A DNA stretch of 64,000 nt, from NCBI GenBank assembly GCA_902729415.1, contig CACVCF010000157.1, positions 1-64,000 of the forward strand. The letters are read 5' to 3'. Positions 16,900 to 25,819 of this stretch are shown here, one piece after another. The position numbers and the translations under genes are program-made. Positions within the stretch are counted from its first letter, which is position 1. Each line of letters starts with the position of its first letter. The DNA comes from Terasakiella magnetica. Lineage in GTDB: Bacteria; Pseudomonadota; Alphaproteobacteria; Rhodospirillales; Magnetospirillaceae. The notes under the pieces are model-generated. The model saw nothing but the letters and a program-made list of their open reading frames with translations, searched no databases and was not told where the DNA came from.

Positions 16900-17122
16900 G
16901 CAGTTTCATCATCTCGCGCGCGGCTCAGCGCGGAGGTCACCATGATCTGTAACCATGGAGAAAGAATGGACCGGGCCGAACCAGCTCTTGACCATTCGGC
17001 CTATATCTTGAAGGATAAGGTGCGTCGATTTTACATTATTAGAGGTGACGCATTTTCCCAACCGCCACCACCGCTTCTGGAGCGTTCCAGCGCGGCCCAG
17101 GTGCCAGCACGCGGAGAGACAC

Positions 17123-17491
17123 TTGACTGAGAAGACCCTGTATCAACGGCTTGGCGGATACGACGTGATCGTGGTCGCCGTCGATGACCTTCTGCCCCGC
17201 CTCATGGCTGATGACACGCTGGGGCGGTTTTGGAAAAACCGCAGCAAGGACGGCATCGCCCGCGAGCGTCAATTGCTGATTGATTACTTGGCCAACGCCT
17301 CGGGCGGCTCCATGTATTATACCGGTCGGGCTATGAAGCTGTCCCACGACGGCATGGGCATCGACCAGAACGATTGGACGCGCTTTACCGGCCATGTGGC
17401 CGCGTCCCTCGACCATCTGGGCGTCAAGGATCCCGAGCGGGCCGACGTGGTCGGCTTTATCGAAAGCCTGAAGGCCGAGATCGTCGATTAA
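17123..17491 (+). CDS. Truncated hemoglobin, group I (TTG start)
   Basis: About 122 residues: TEKTLYQRLGGYDVI opens the family's typical N-terminus (LYxRLGG). The distal region (FWKNRSKDGIARERQLLIDYL), the glycine-rich YLANASGGSMYYTG and the segment MKLSHDGMGI follow the TrHbN/GlbN pattern, with the proximal His in the last. It binds haem and O2 or NO. The frame is open from an ATG at 17045, but homology begins at a TTG at 17123 that has GGAGA six bases upstream, so TTG is the preferred start. It sits between two hemerythrin genes. Confidence 0.85.
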   Translation: MTEKTLYQRLGGYDVIVVAVDDLLPRLMADDTLGRFWKNRSKDGIARERQLLIDYLANASGGSMYYTGRAMKLSHDGMGIDQNDWTRFTGHVAASLDHLGVKDPERADVVGFIESLKAEIVD

Positions 17492-17500
17492 AAATACGCA

Positions 17501-17533
17501 CCGGGGCCGAAGCTCCCCCCTCTTCGGCCCCGG
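17501..17533 (+). terminator. Strong hairpin after the globin gene
   Basis: A perfect 12-bp stem CCGGGGCCGAAG / CTTCGGCCCCGG with a C-rich 9-base loop lies 10 bases after the globin stop. There is no T-tract, so it is a probable but not canonical terminator, or an mRNA 3'-end stabiliser. Confidence 0.6.
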
Positions 17534-17655
17534 TGTCGCGGTCGCCTTTGCGGCCCGCCTCACATCTAATTGTTAGGTTGATTCTAATTTAGGTATGAAA
17601 GCTCTCAAGTGAGGCCCTATATTCAAGGGCAAGGGTTCGCCTGGGGAGGCGCGGG

Positions 17656-19140
17656 ATGATTGCTTGGCGCGACGCCATGTCGGTGGGCTCACCAGCCCTT
17701 GATGCCGACCACAAGAAATTGATCGAGCTGATCAACCTGACCGAGGAATGGCTGGGGCGGGAAAGCTGGCCCCAGGTCGGGGCGGTGATCGACGATCTGT
17801 TGCTTTACGTCCAGGAGCACTTCCGCCGCGAGGAGGCCATTCAGGCCGCCATCAAGTTTCCCGATACCGAGGCGCACCGCAGGCTGCACGAGGCCTTGGC
17901 CGCCAGGGCGCGGCTGCTGCATGACAAGTTCAAGGCCGCCGCCACCGACGCTGAGCGCCGGACCTGCGGCGCGGTACTGGCCAAGGTTCTGAATGAATGG
18001 CTGATTGATCATATTCTCAAGCAGGATATGAAGTTTAAGTCCCTGATTCCCAAGAAGGCGCCGCCACCTCCAACCGCCGGAGCCGAGCTGAAGACCGGCC
18101 TGCCCCAGCCTAGCGACGAGGAACTGGCCGCCGAGCGCAAGGCCCGCCGCGAGGCCCGCGAGAAGGACGTGGAATACGAACTGCCGCCCAACCTCGCCTA
18201 TCTGCTCAAGCGCATTGAGTACGTCATCCCCCATCTGCCGTCACCGGCCACGGGCTTCGACAGTTTCGAGAAATTCTGCGAGGCTGCCATCTGCCGCCGT
18301 ATCGACAAGGTTTTGGTGTTCTTCCAGCGCCACAATCCGGCGCTCAGTCTGGAATTGCCGCCCGTCTTCCTGTCCTCGCCGGAATTTGCCGAGAAGTTCC
18401 GCGAAGCCATCGTCAAGTTTATCTTTCCGGTGATCTGGGACAGCCGCCAGATCCGCATGCTGGCCACCAGCTACGCCTGGGCTGAAGATGACACCGAGAC
18501 CTTCTGGGAGCATGTCACCCGCCCGCTGGAGCAAAGCATCCTGCTGGGCTGGACCCAGGGCTGGGACGACCTCAAACTGCTGGAGACCAAGAAGGACGGC
18601 CTCAAGGTGTTCCAGGTCAAGGACAACACCAAGGCCCTGCGCGAGATGCTTCAGCCCTCTTCACCCCAGGCTTACGATATTCCCAAGATCGGCAACCGCG
18701 AGATCGAGACCTTCAAATCGCTACTCGACCCCGCCAATGACTGGTGGGAGACCCTGAACCGGGCCTGGCGCATCTGCCATGATCTTTACGAGCAGGAAAA
18801 GGATCCGCGCATCTTTCAGCAAAAGGCCCGCGAAGGTGCGTTCCGCGATAATCTGCTGGCTACCTTCAACCGCTTTCCGCCGCAATGGGTGGATTTCCTG
18901 GTCTTGGCCTGCCACCGGGTGTTTCCGCGCATCTCCACGGCCTTCCTGGAGAGCTTCGCCACCAATCTCGGCCGTAACGACGCCGAGCGCGAGGCCCATA
19001 TTCCCTACACCATCCGTTATCTGCGCCAAGCCCGGGAGATCCCCGGCATCCGCGACCGTGAGCGTGACGAGGAGATGGAGTGGCAGTTGAGGATGAAGGA
19101 ACTAAGCGACTATCTCGCCCACCGACCCAAGAAAGAGTAG
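17656..19140 (+). CDS. Hemerythrin domain fused to a large unrecognised domain
   Basis: 494 residues. Residues 1-130 are a hemerythrin domain with a complete ligand set (DADHKKLIEL, HFRREE, HRRLHE, HILKQD). A Pro/Ala-rich and charged linker (about 133-175) joins it to about 315 residues that match no family I can name. That part is rich in Trp and aromatic residues (FEKFCEAAICRRIDKVLVFF, WGWDDLKLL-like stretch, PPQWVDFLVLACHRVFPRI) and looks soluble and helical. The gene has a clear ribosome site (GGGGAGG) before its ATG. The C-terminal part could be an effector switched by O2 or NO binding; this is inference. Confidence 0.8.
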   Translation: MIAWRDAMSVGSPALDADHKKLIELINLTEEWLGRESWPQVGAVIDDLLLYVQEHFRREEAIQAAIKFPDTEAHRRLHEALAARARLLHDKFKAAATDAERRTCGAVLAKVLNEWLIDHILKQDMKFKSLIPKKAPPPPTAGAELKTGLPQPSDEELAAERKARREAREKDVEYELPPNLAYLLKRIEYVIPHLPSPATGFDSFEKFCEAAICRRIDKVLVFFQRHNPALSLELPPVFLSSPEFAEKFREAIVKFIFPVIWDSRQIRMLATSYAWAEDDTETFWEHVTRPLEQSILLGWTQGWDDLKLLETKKDGLKVFQVKDNTKALREMLQPSSPQAYDIPKIGNREIETFKSLLDPANDWWETLNRAWRICHDLYEQEKDPRIFQQKAREGAFRDNLLATFNRFPPQWVDFLVLACHRVFPRISTAFLESFATNLGRNDAEREAHIPYTIRYLRQAREIPGIRDRERDEEMEWQLRMKELSDYLAHRPKKE

Positions 19141-19289
19141 TCGCCCTCATTTCCGCTCCCGTTAGGAGACTGGCAACCTATTGTCTCTAAAGTAGCCAGT
19201 CCGAGCGCCTGAGACGGTGAAATCCCCGGACCTTCGCGTCCGCCGCGCAATCGGGCCGGATGGACGGATCATCGGGGAAACGCGCGCCA

Positions 19290-21239
19290 ATGAAGACAGG
19301 CCAGGCTCGGGATATATTCAGCGCTAATCTGGCGAGTCTTTCTGGCCCTTCGGCTTTTCTCGCTCAGCATCTCCGCGGCCTCCAGCCCTCGGCCCGCATC
19401 GTCGTCGATGCAAGCGGAGCGGAAAACCTCGACCTTGGCGGTGGCGCCCTGCTCTATCCCCAAGGCGCGGCCGAGACCGTCGCCCGGCAGGTGGAGCATT
19501 ATCTCACCGAGCCGGTGCGCTTTTGCGTGTCCATGGATGCGGTCGGCGCCGACGACAACGGCATCAACGCTTTGCTCGGCACCTTGCGCCAGCGCATGGC
19601 GCCCCTGCCCAAGGCGGCGGAGCAGGGGGCGTTCGGCGGCTTTCTCGTGGTGTTCGGCATCGGGCTTGGCCGTCATATCGAGCAATTGGCCGAGCGTTTG
19701 GCCTTCAAGACCCTGATCGTGGTCGAGACCCTGGACGAGCTGATCTATCACAGCTTCCACGTCACCGATTGGCACCGGCTTCAGCAGAATCTGGCCCGCG
19801 ATGGCCGCGATATCCGCTTCGTGCGCGGCGAGGGTCTGTACGATCAGATCATCGCCATTCTGCGCGGCCCCCATTTTCCGTTTCTGGATGGCTCGTATTT
19901 CTACTGGCATTACCAGAACCCCGAATTCTCCGCCGTCAGCCGTAAGATCCTGATCGATTGTCCCGATCTGTCCATGGCGGGCTGGCTGGAAGATCAACTG
20001 GTGATGTTGCGCAACACCGCCGCCAACTTCTCGCGCCCCGGTTTCTTCCTCAAGACAGGGCTCAAGGCGCCGCCGCGGACCATGCCCGCCATGGTGGTGG
20101 GGGCGGGGCCGTCCCTCGACGCCGCCATCGACGATATCCGGCGCTGCCGTCAGGATGTGGTGCTGATTACCGGCAGCAGCGCCCTTAAGGTGATGCTGGC
20201 CAACGGCATCCGCCCCGATATCCATTGCGAGGTCGAGAATTCCTTCGGGCTTGGCGACGTCGCCTTGGACCTGGACCGGAAATACGGTCTGTCCGATATC
20301 GCCTTGTTTGCGTCGTGTACGGTCAATCCCCGTATCGCGCCTCGCTTCAGGACGGCGGCTTATCTCTTTCGCAGTACCTTATGTTCCAGCTATTTCTACG
20401 GCTCTGGCGTCGAGCATACGCCGCTGGCCGATCCGACCTCGGGCAATCTGGCATTGTACTGTGCCTTGTCCCTGGGCTTTCGTGAGATCTATCTGGCCGG
20501 TCTCGATTTCGGCGCCCGCGATCCCGACCAGCACCATTCCCGCCACTCGGTCTATTACACCTATGAGAGCGAAGCGGAGATGGCCACCTATACCCCCTAT
20601 GATTTCGACCAGGAGATGCCGGGCAATTTCGGCGGCACGGTCCGCACCGGCTGGGTGCTGAAATGGGGGCACGAGAATGTCGTCCGTGCCATCGCCACCC
20701 TGGGCCAAGGCGTTCGGGTGATGAATTGCAGCGACGGCGCCCTTATTCCCGGCGCACACCCGCTGTTGCCCGAATCCATCGACCTTGCGCCGTCGCACGG
20801 GCGGCAGGCGCATGAGGTCCGTCAGGCCTTCGAGGCTTTGACCCCCGTGACCGAAGACCGCTCCGACCGGCGGGGTCTGGCCGCGATGCATCGGGTCTTG
20901 CGGCATTACATGGAGGTGTGTCTGGCCGTGATCGAGGACTTTGTCCCCAGACCGGATGACCCACCCCAGGCCGAACTGATCCGGCTGGCCGATCCCGTCA
21001 TCGGACATCTGACGGCGCTGAAGGCGCACAATCTCACCGCATACCTGATCGTGGCGGAATATACGCAAACCGCTTTTCTGGCCGCGTGCCACTACGCGTC
21101 CCGGCTCGATCCGGCCGATGCCGGGACGGGGGTGGCGATGCTGCGCCAAAGCCTGGGCGAGGGCTTCGAGCGGATGCTGAGGGTGATCGATACGGAATTC
21201 GCCGGTTTCAGCGGGATGGGGGGAAGATCCGATGGGTGA
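19290..21239 (+). CDS. Maf/DUF115-type glycosylation-associated protein
   Basis: About 649 residues. The central part (about 265-450) carries the DUF115 / MAF_flag10 signature: MVVGAGPSLD, then TGSSALKVMLANGIRPD and LFASCTV. Members of this family are linked to flagellin and surface glycosylation, acting as nonulosonic-acid transferases in several bacteria. The start at 19290 has GGGGAA 12 bases upstream; an ATG at 19260 is in frame but lacks a ribosome site. It is the first gene of a six-gene plus-strand operon and overlaps the next by 8 bases. Nucleotide-sugar synthesis genes are absent from the window. Confidence 0.78.
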   Translation: MKTGQARDIFSANLASLSGPSAFLAQHLRGLQPSARIVVDASGAENLDLGGGALLYPQGAAETVARQVEHYLTEPVRFCVSMDAVGADDNGINALLGTLRQRMAPLPKAAEQGAFGGFLVVFGIGLGRHIEQLAERLAFKTLIVVETLDELIYHSFHVTDWHRLQQNLARDGRDIRFVRGEGLYDQIIAILRGPHFPFLDGSYFYWHYQNPEFSAVSRKILIDCPDLSMAGWLEDQLVMLRNTAANFSRPGFFLKTGLKAPPRTMPAMVVGAGPSLDAAIDDIRRCRQDVVLITGSSALKVMLANGIRPDIHCEVENSFGLGDVALDLDRKYGLSDIALFASCTVNPRIAPRFRTAAYLFRSTLCSSYFYGSGVEHTPLADPTSGNLALYCALSLGFREIYLAGLDFGARDPDQHHSRHSVYYTYESEAEMATYTPYDFDQEMPGNFGGTVRTGWVLKWGHENVVRAIATLGQGVRVMNCSDGALIPGAHPLLPESIDLAPSHGRQAHEVRQAFEALTPVTEDRSDRRGLAAMHRVLRHYMEVCLAVIEDFVPRPDDPPQAELIRLADPVIGHLTALKAHNLTAYLIVAEYTQTAFLAACHYASRLDPADAGTGVAMLRQSLGEGFERMLRVIDTEFAGFSGMGGRSDG

Positions 21240-21972
21240 CGGCGTCGCGCTGGAGGCATTGCTGTGCTCCGACAATCCCGGCACGTGGCCGGAAGAGACC
21301 ACCTGGGCGGTGTTTCGCCGCATTCTCGACCAGGAATCACCACTGCCGGGGGTGGGGGCGGCGCTGGCGCGGTATGGCGAGGTCTTCGCCTCGGTCTATG
21401 CCAAGATCGCCGAGGAGCATACCCATTGCAGCGCCCGCTATTACCGCCAGGCCGACGGCACGCCGCTGGTCAACCCACTCAATCTCGAGCATTTCACCCG
21501 GATGCTGCACGTCTTTTCCCGGCGATTGTATCTGGAAAAGGCGCCGGAAACTCTGCTCGATTGCCTGTTCTTCGTCATGCGGGGGCGCTGCGGCTTCAAC
21601 CTGTTCTACCGGACCCAGGAGATCGACCAGTTCTTTCCCCTGCATGCTTTGGGCAGTGTGGTCGGCTATGGCGAATTCGGCCCCTTCATCGCCATCAGCC
21701 AGAACTGCACCATCGGCCATAATCACGGGCATTATCCCACCATCGAGGGCGGGCTGTGGATGGGGCCGGGCTCGTCCATCCTGGGCAAGAGCAAGGTCGG
21801 CCGCAATGTCCGGGTGGCGGCCAATGCCCTGGTGGTCGATCGCCATGTCCCCGACGACGTGGTGGTCTTCGGCATCGGCACCGCCATCAAGTTCAAGGAT
21901 AATCACCGCGACAACCGCAGCATAATCTTCGACCGGGGACTGGACCGCTATGTCAAACCCGCCCAGTCCTGA
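21232..21972 (+). CDS. Left-handed beta-helix acyltransferase (serine acetyltransferase-like)
   Basis: 246 residues. The N-terminal about 120 residues are helical. The C-terminal half has hexapeptide repeats of the left-handed beta-helix type (IGHNHGHYPTIEGG, LWMGPGSSILGKSKVGRN, VRVAANALVV), closest in look to CysE-type serine acetyltransferases. The catalytic His is likely in the GHNHGH stretch. Its place among glycan-modification genes argues for O- or N-acetylation of a sugar or its aminoacyl substituent rather than cysteine synthesis. It overlaps both neighbours. Confidence 0.75.
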   Translation: MGDGVALEALLCSDNPGTWPEETTWAVFRRILDQESPLPGVGAALARYGEVFASVYAKIAEEHTHCSARYYRQADGTPLVNPLNLEHFTRMLHVFSRRLYLEKAPETLLDCLFFVMRGRCGFNLFYRTQEIDQFFPLHALGSVVGYGEFGPFIAISQNCTIGHNHGHYPTIEGGLWMGPGSSILGKSKVGRNVRVAANALVVDRHVPDDVVVFGIGTAIKFKDNHRDNRSIIFDRGLDRYVKPAQS

Positions 21973-23260
21973 CGCCGTCCGCGCCTATCTCCAACGGCTG
22001 TGGCCGCTGATGCGCAGCATCACCGGCGAGGGTCAGCGTCAGACCCACGATATTCTGGCCGAGCTTCTTCCCCTGCGGCACACCGATTTTGCTTCGGGGA
22101 TGCCGGTGCTGGATTGGCATGTGCCGCCGGAATGGGTATTCCGTGACGCCTATATCATCGATCCCGACGGTGTCCGGTTGTTGGACGCCAAGGTCAACAC
22201 GCTCCACCTCGTCAACTATTCCCGTCCGTTCCGCGGCACCTTGGATCTGGCCGAACTGCAGTCCCATCTCCACTCGCTGCCCGAGCGGCCCGGAGCCATC
22301 CCCTATGTCACCAGCTATTACGCTGACCGCTGGGGCTTTTGCCTGTCCGAGGAGATGCGGGCCGGGCTGCGGCCGGGGCCTTACTCCGTCGTGGTCGATA
22401 CCGAGATGATCCAAGGGGTGATGCGGGTGTCCGACTGCGTCCTGCCCGGTGACAGCGATGAGGAGGTCCTGTTCTCCTCCTATACCTGCCATCCCTCCAT
22501 GGCCAACAACGAACTGTCGGGGCCGCTGACCCTGGCCTTCCTCTATGGCGCCCTGGCGGCCTTGCCGCGCCGCCGCATGACCTACCGCTTTGTCCTGGGG
22601 CCGGAGAATATCGGCAGTATCGCCTATCTGTCGCGCCACGGCGAAGCCTTCGCCCGGACCTTGAAGGCGGGGTATGTCCTCAGCAATATCGGTGATGACC
22701 GGCCGCTATCGTTGAAGCGGTCCCAGCGCGGCGACACCCTGGCCGAACGGGCGGCTTTGCAGGCCTTCGCCGATAACGCCATTTTGCACCGGGTGTTCGA
22801 TTTCGATCCGCGCGGCGCCGACGAGCGCAATTACTGCTCGCCCGGATATGATTTCCCGGTCTGCGCCCTGATGCGCAGCTATTTCAGCGAGTCCGAGGTC
22901 TATCACACCTCCGACGACACTTTGGACTTCATCTCCGCCGAAGCCATTCTCGCGGCGGTAACCGCCTGCCTGGAGATCTGCCGCGTCATCGAGGCCAACC
23001 AAGTTTGGCGCAGCACGGCCCCCTATGGCGAACCCTTTTATACCCGCCACAATCTGGCGCCGACCCTGTCGACCCCCGGCCTGTCGGCGGATCAGCAATT
23101 GCTGGCGCGGCGCTGGCTGATGAATCAGGCCAACGGACAGCGCGATCTGCTCGACATTGCCCGGCGCAGCCGCCTGCCGGTGGCGTTGCTGGCCGAACAG
23201 GCGGGCGTGCTGGCAGAGGCAGGCCTGCTGGTGGCGGAGGCGGGCCATGCCGCTGCCTGA
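21950..23260 (+). CDS. DUF4910 aminopeptidase-like protein with C-terminal winged helix
   Basis: 436 residues. The sequence follows the DUF4910/DUF2172 family: LWPLMRSITGEGQRQT at the start, a putative metal-binding CHPSMANNELSGPL, GPENIGSIAYL, and YCSPGYDFPV followed by YHTSDDTLDFIS. The last about 80 residues resemble the winged-helix tail of this family. The fold is related to zinc aminopeptidases, but members are recurrent in O-antigen and capsule clusters where their reaction is unclear. Overlaps of 23 and 14 bases with its neighbours show it belongs to the operon. A hydrolase or transferase acting on an aminoacyl-sugar is a guess from context. Confidence 0.75.
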   Translation: MSNPPSPDAVRAYLQRLWPLMRSITGEGQRQTHDILAELLPLRHTDFASGMPVLDWHVPPEWVFRDAYIIDPDGVRLLDAKVNTLHLVNYSRPFRGTLDLAELQSHLHSLPERPGAIPYVTSYYADRWGFCLSEEMRAGLRPGPYSVVVDTEMIQGVMRVSDCVLPGDSDEEVLFSSYTCHPSMANNELSGPLTLAFLYGALAALPRRRMTYRFVLGPENIGSIAYLSRHGEAFARTLKAGYVLSNIGDDRPLSLKRSQRGDTLAERAALQAFADNAILHRVFDFDPRGADERNYCSPGYDFPVCALMRSYFSESEVYHTSDDTLDFISAEAILAAVTACLEICRVIEANQVWRSTAPYGEPFYTRHNLAPTLSTPGLSADQQLLARRWLMNQANGQRDLLDIARRSRLPVALLAEQAGVLAEAGLLVAEAGHAAA

Positions 23261-24002
23261 GACCTCCCTGGCCGATTTTTGCCGCCACCTGGACGCCCTG
23301 GGTGTCGTTCGCGGTGACCGCCTGGTCATTCATAGCCGCCTGCTGTCCTTCGGCGTCATGGCGGGTGGACCGCCCGCCATCGCCCAAGCCCTGCGTCGGG
23401 CAGTGGGGGATGAGGGCACCCTGGTGGTGCCGTGCTATACCTTCGATGCCTCCCTGCCCTATGATCCCCGCACCCGGCCGGGCGAGGCCACCGGCGCCCT
23501 ATCCGAGCATATCCGGCGGTTGCCGGGGGCGGTCCGCAGCCTTTGCCCCATCCACAACCATGCCGCAATCGGTCCTGCCGCGGGGCTGCTGCGGCAGGCC
23601 GATCCCGGCTGTTCCCTCGGCCCCGGTTCCGATTTCGCCATCCTGGGCCGCAACGGCTTCAAGCTTTTGCTGCTGGGCTGCGGCTTCACCGAGGGCTGCA
23701 CCTATCTCCACCATATGGAGGCCATGGCCGAAATCCCGTATCGGAGCTGGATCGATCTGGAGCGGCAGGTGATTGATGAGTCCGGCAGTCTCCAATCGCG
23801 GCGGGTGCGCTATTTCGCTCGCGCGGGCGCGGCCTTGACCACCGATTTCGAACCGGCGCGTCAGGCTCTGGCGGCGGCGGGGCTGCTGACCTCGGCGCCG
23901 TGTGTGCTGGGCCAAAGCCATACCTGCCGGTTGGAGGATCTCGACCGCGTTGCCCTGGACCTGCTGGGTCATGATCCTTACGCCCTGGTGACACGGCCAT
24001 GA
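23247..24002 (+). CDS. AAC(3)-family N-acyltransferase
   Basis: 251 residues, the usual family length. It has the AAC(3) pattern: GDRLVIHSRLLSFG, GTLVVPCYTFD, SLCPIHNHAAIGPAA (active-site region) and LGCGFTEGCTYLHHMEAM. AAC(3) enzymes transfer an acyl group from a thioester donor to an amino group. Homologues in polysaccharide clusters acylate amino sugars rather than antibiotics. The next two genes make a loaded carrier protein, so the acyl donor may be that carrier. The ATG at 23247 is preferred because the family N-terminus begins there. It overlaps the next gene by 4 bases. Confidence 0.8.
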   Translation: MPLPETSLADFCRHLDALGVVRGDRLVIHSRLLSFGVMAGGPPAIAQALRRAVGDEGTLVVPCYTFDASLPYDPRTRPGEATGALSEHIRRLPGAVRSLCPIHNHAAIGPAAGLLRQADPGCSLGPGSDFAILGRNGFKLLLLGCGFTEGCTYLHHMEAMAEIPYRSWIDLERQVIDESGSLQSRRVRYFARAGAALTTDFEPARQALAAAGLLTSAPCVLGQSHTCRLEDLDRVALDLLGHDPYALVTRP

Positions 24003-25462
24003 CCCCGGCCCCGGTCCAAGATGTGGTCGAACGCCTGGTGCGCCGGGCGTACGAAAATCCGCAGGCTCCGGCGGTGGTCGAGCGCGGCCGCACCGTATCC
24101 TATGCTGATTTCGCCGCCCTGGCGGCGGGACTGGCGGAACGACTGACGCCTTTCGGTCCCCATCCCCGCGTCGCCATCTTGCTGCCCCAAGGGGCCGAGG
24201 CCTATGCCGCCATGTTCGGCACCCTGCTGGCGGGAGGCTATTACCTGCCGTGCAACACCGCTTCGGTTGCCGCCAAGACCCGGGCGGCGATCGACGCCTT
24301 TTGCCCCGACGTGGTGGTCTCCGCGCCGGAATGGCGGGGGCCGCTGGCCCTGGGCACCGCGGTTGCGGTCATCGATGGCTGGGAGCCCGCCGTTCCGCCG
24401 CCCTCGCCGCATCCGTCCCATCGTCTCGCCTATGTCATCTTCACCTCGGGCAGCACCGGCAGCCCCAAGGGGGTGATGATTTCCCGCCCTGCCCTTAACC
24501 ACTTCACCGATTGGGCGCTGGCCGCCATCGATCCTGGGCCGGGCGACCGCTGGTCGCAGCACCCCAATATCGGCTTTGACCTCAGCGTCCTTGATATCTT
24601 CGGGGCCTTGTGTTCCGGCGCCGCCCTCTATCCGCTTCAGGGTGAGACCGACCGCATGCTGCCGGGCCGCTTCATCGCCGCCAATGGCCTGACCATCTGG
24701 AATTCGGTGCCCAGCGTTCTCGACATGATGGGGCGGGCGGGCGACCTCACCGCCGCGCGTCTGGCATCGCTGCGGCTGCTGACCTTTTGCGGCGAGCCGC
24801 TCTACGCCGCCCAGGTGGCTGCCGTTTTCAAGGCCAACCCCGCCGCCGTGATCCAGAACACCTACGGCCCTACCGAATGCACGGTGTCTTGCACCGCCAT
24901 CACTCTGACCGCCGCTGACTTCCAAGCGGCCTGCGACGACACCGTGGCGCTGGGTGACGCCATTCCCGGCATGGCGCTGCATCTGGTGGCGGATGAGGCG
25001 GGCAGTGAAATCGCCATCAGCGGTCCGCAGGTGGCCGACGGCTATTGGGACGACGCGGCGCGCACCGCCGAAGCCTTCCGCACCGCCCCCGACGGCGCCC
25101 GCGCCTATTTCACCGGTGACCTTATCCGGCGGCGCGGTCCTCACACCTTCTTCCAGCGCCGCCGCGACACCCAGATCAAGCTGCGGGGCTATCGTCTGGA
25201 GTTGGACGAGATCAATGCCGCGGTTCGGGCGTCGGGCATAACCGCCGCCGCCACCGTGCTGGTGGCGGGCAAGCTGCATTGCTTCATCGTCTCTCCTGGC
25301 GCCCCCGATCTTACCGGGTTGCGGGCCGAATTGGAGCGTCGGCTCGATCCCCATGCGGTGCCCAGTTATATTCACCGTGTCGCGGCCTTGCCGCGCAACG
25401 CCAACGACAAGGTCGATCTGGCGGCCCTTGAACGTCTTGCGCCCACCATGGAACCCACATGA
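23999..25462 (+). CDS. Amino acid adenylation enzyme (stand-alone A domain)
   Basis: 487 residues with full ANL-superfamily motifs: FTSGSTGSPKGVM (P-loop, about 151), HPNIGFDLSVLDIFGAL, QNTYGPTECTVS, AYFTGDL, QIKLRGYRLELDE and NDKVDLAAL with the catalytic Lys of the C-terminal lid. The Asp of FDLSV is the residue that holds the alpha-amino group in NRPS adenylation domains, so an alpha-amino acid is the expected substrate rather than a fatty acid. The neighbouring carrier protein gene overlaps by 4 bases and is the likely acceptor. The specificity pocket was not decoded. Confidence 0.85.
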   Translation: MTPAPVQDVVERLVRRAYENPQAPAVVERGRTVSYADFAALAAGLAERLTPFGPHPRVAILLPQGAEAYAAMFGTLLAGGYYLPCNTASVAAKTRAAIDAFCPDVVVSAPEWRGPLALGTAVAVIDGWEPAVPPPSPHPSHRLAYVIFTSGSTGSPKGVMISRPALNHFTDWALAAIDPGPGDRWSQHPNIGFDLSVLDIFGALCSGAALYPLQGETDRMLPGRFIAANGLTIWNSVPSVLDMMGRAGDLTAARLASLRLLTFCGEPLYAAQVAAVFKANPAAVIQNTYGPTECTVSCTAITLTAADFQAACDDTVALGDAIPGMALHLVADEAGSEIAISGPQVADGYWDDAARTAEAFRTAPDGARAYFTGDLIRRRGPHTFFQRRRDTQIKLRGYRLELDEINAAVRASGITAAATVLVAGKLHCFIVSPGAPDLTGLRAELERRLDPHAVPSYIHRVAALPRNANDKVDLAALERLAPTMEPT

Positions 25463-25683
25463 TCCCCGATCCCCGCACCCTGATCGCCGCCGCCCTCGAC
25501 TGCGCCTCGGAATCCATCGATGCCGACAGCCGCCTGGGGCATCATCCCGCCTGGGACAGCGTCGGGCATCTGGGGGTGATGCTGGCTCTGGAGCAGCATT
25601 ACGGCATCGCCATCAGCGATGAGACCATCCGCCGTTACGATAGCCTGGAGGCTATCGCGGCACTGTACCGGAGCATGGTTTAG
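25459..25683 (+). CDS. Acyl/peptidyl carrier protein
   Basis: 74 residues. It has the phosphopantetheine attachment serine in HPAWDSVGHLGVM (about residue 34) within a four-helix carrier fold, and a typical acidic composition. It is dedicated to the adjacent adenylation enzyme by overlap and is the last gene of the operon. It should present an aminoacyl thioester to one of the two acyltransferases upstream. Confidence 0.87.
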   Translation: MIPDPRTLIAAALDCASESIDADSRLGHHPAWDSVGHLGVMLALEQHYGIAISDETIRRYDSLEAIAALYRSMV

Positions 25684-25780
25684 ACCATATGTTCGCGGAT
25701 TTAGGGCTCGATGCTCTAAGCCAAGCGATATTCTGCGGCGTTGTACCGCACCAAGGCTGTCGGGCCGTAACCGGGTCGAT

Positions 25781-25804
25781 GGCTGACCGGTCTCCCGGTC
25801 AGCC
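25781..25804. terminator. Inverted repeat between convergent genes
   Basis: A perfect 10-bp inverted repeat GGCTGACCGG-TCTC-CCGGTCAGCC lies between the convergent carrier protein gene and the exported-protein gene. No T-tract is visible on either strand. It is placed to serve as a bidirectional terminator. Confidence 0.55.
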
Positions 25805-25819
25805 CCAATGTGAAAGGCC

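Noticed and set aside
17560..17620. FNR box before the hemerythrin fusion
   Set aside because: TTGAT-TCTA-ATTTA has one good half-site only; the other half is too weak.
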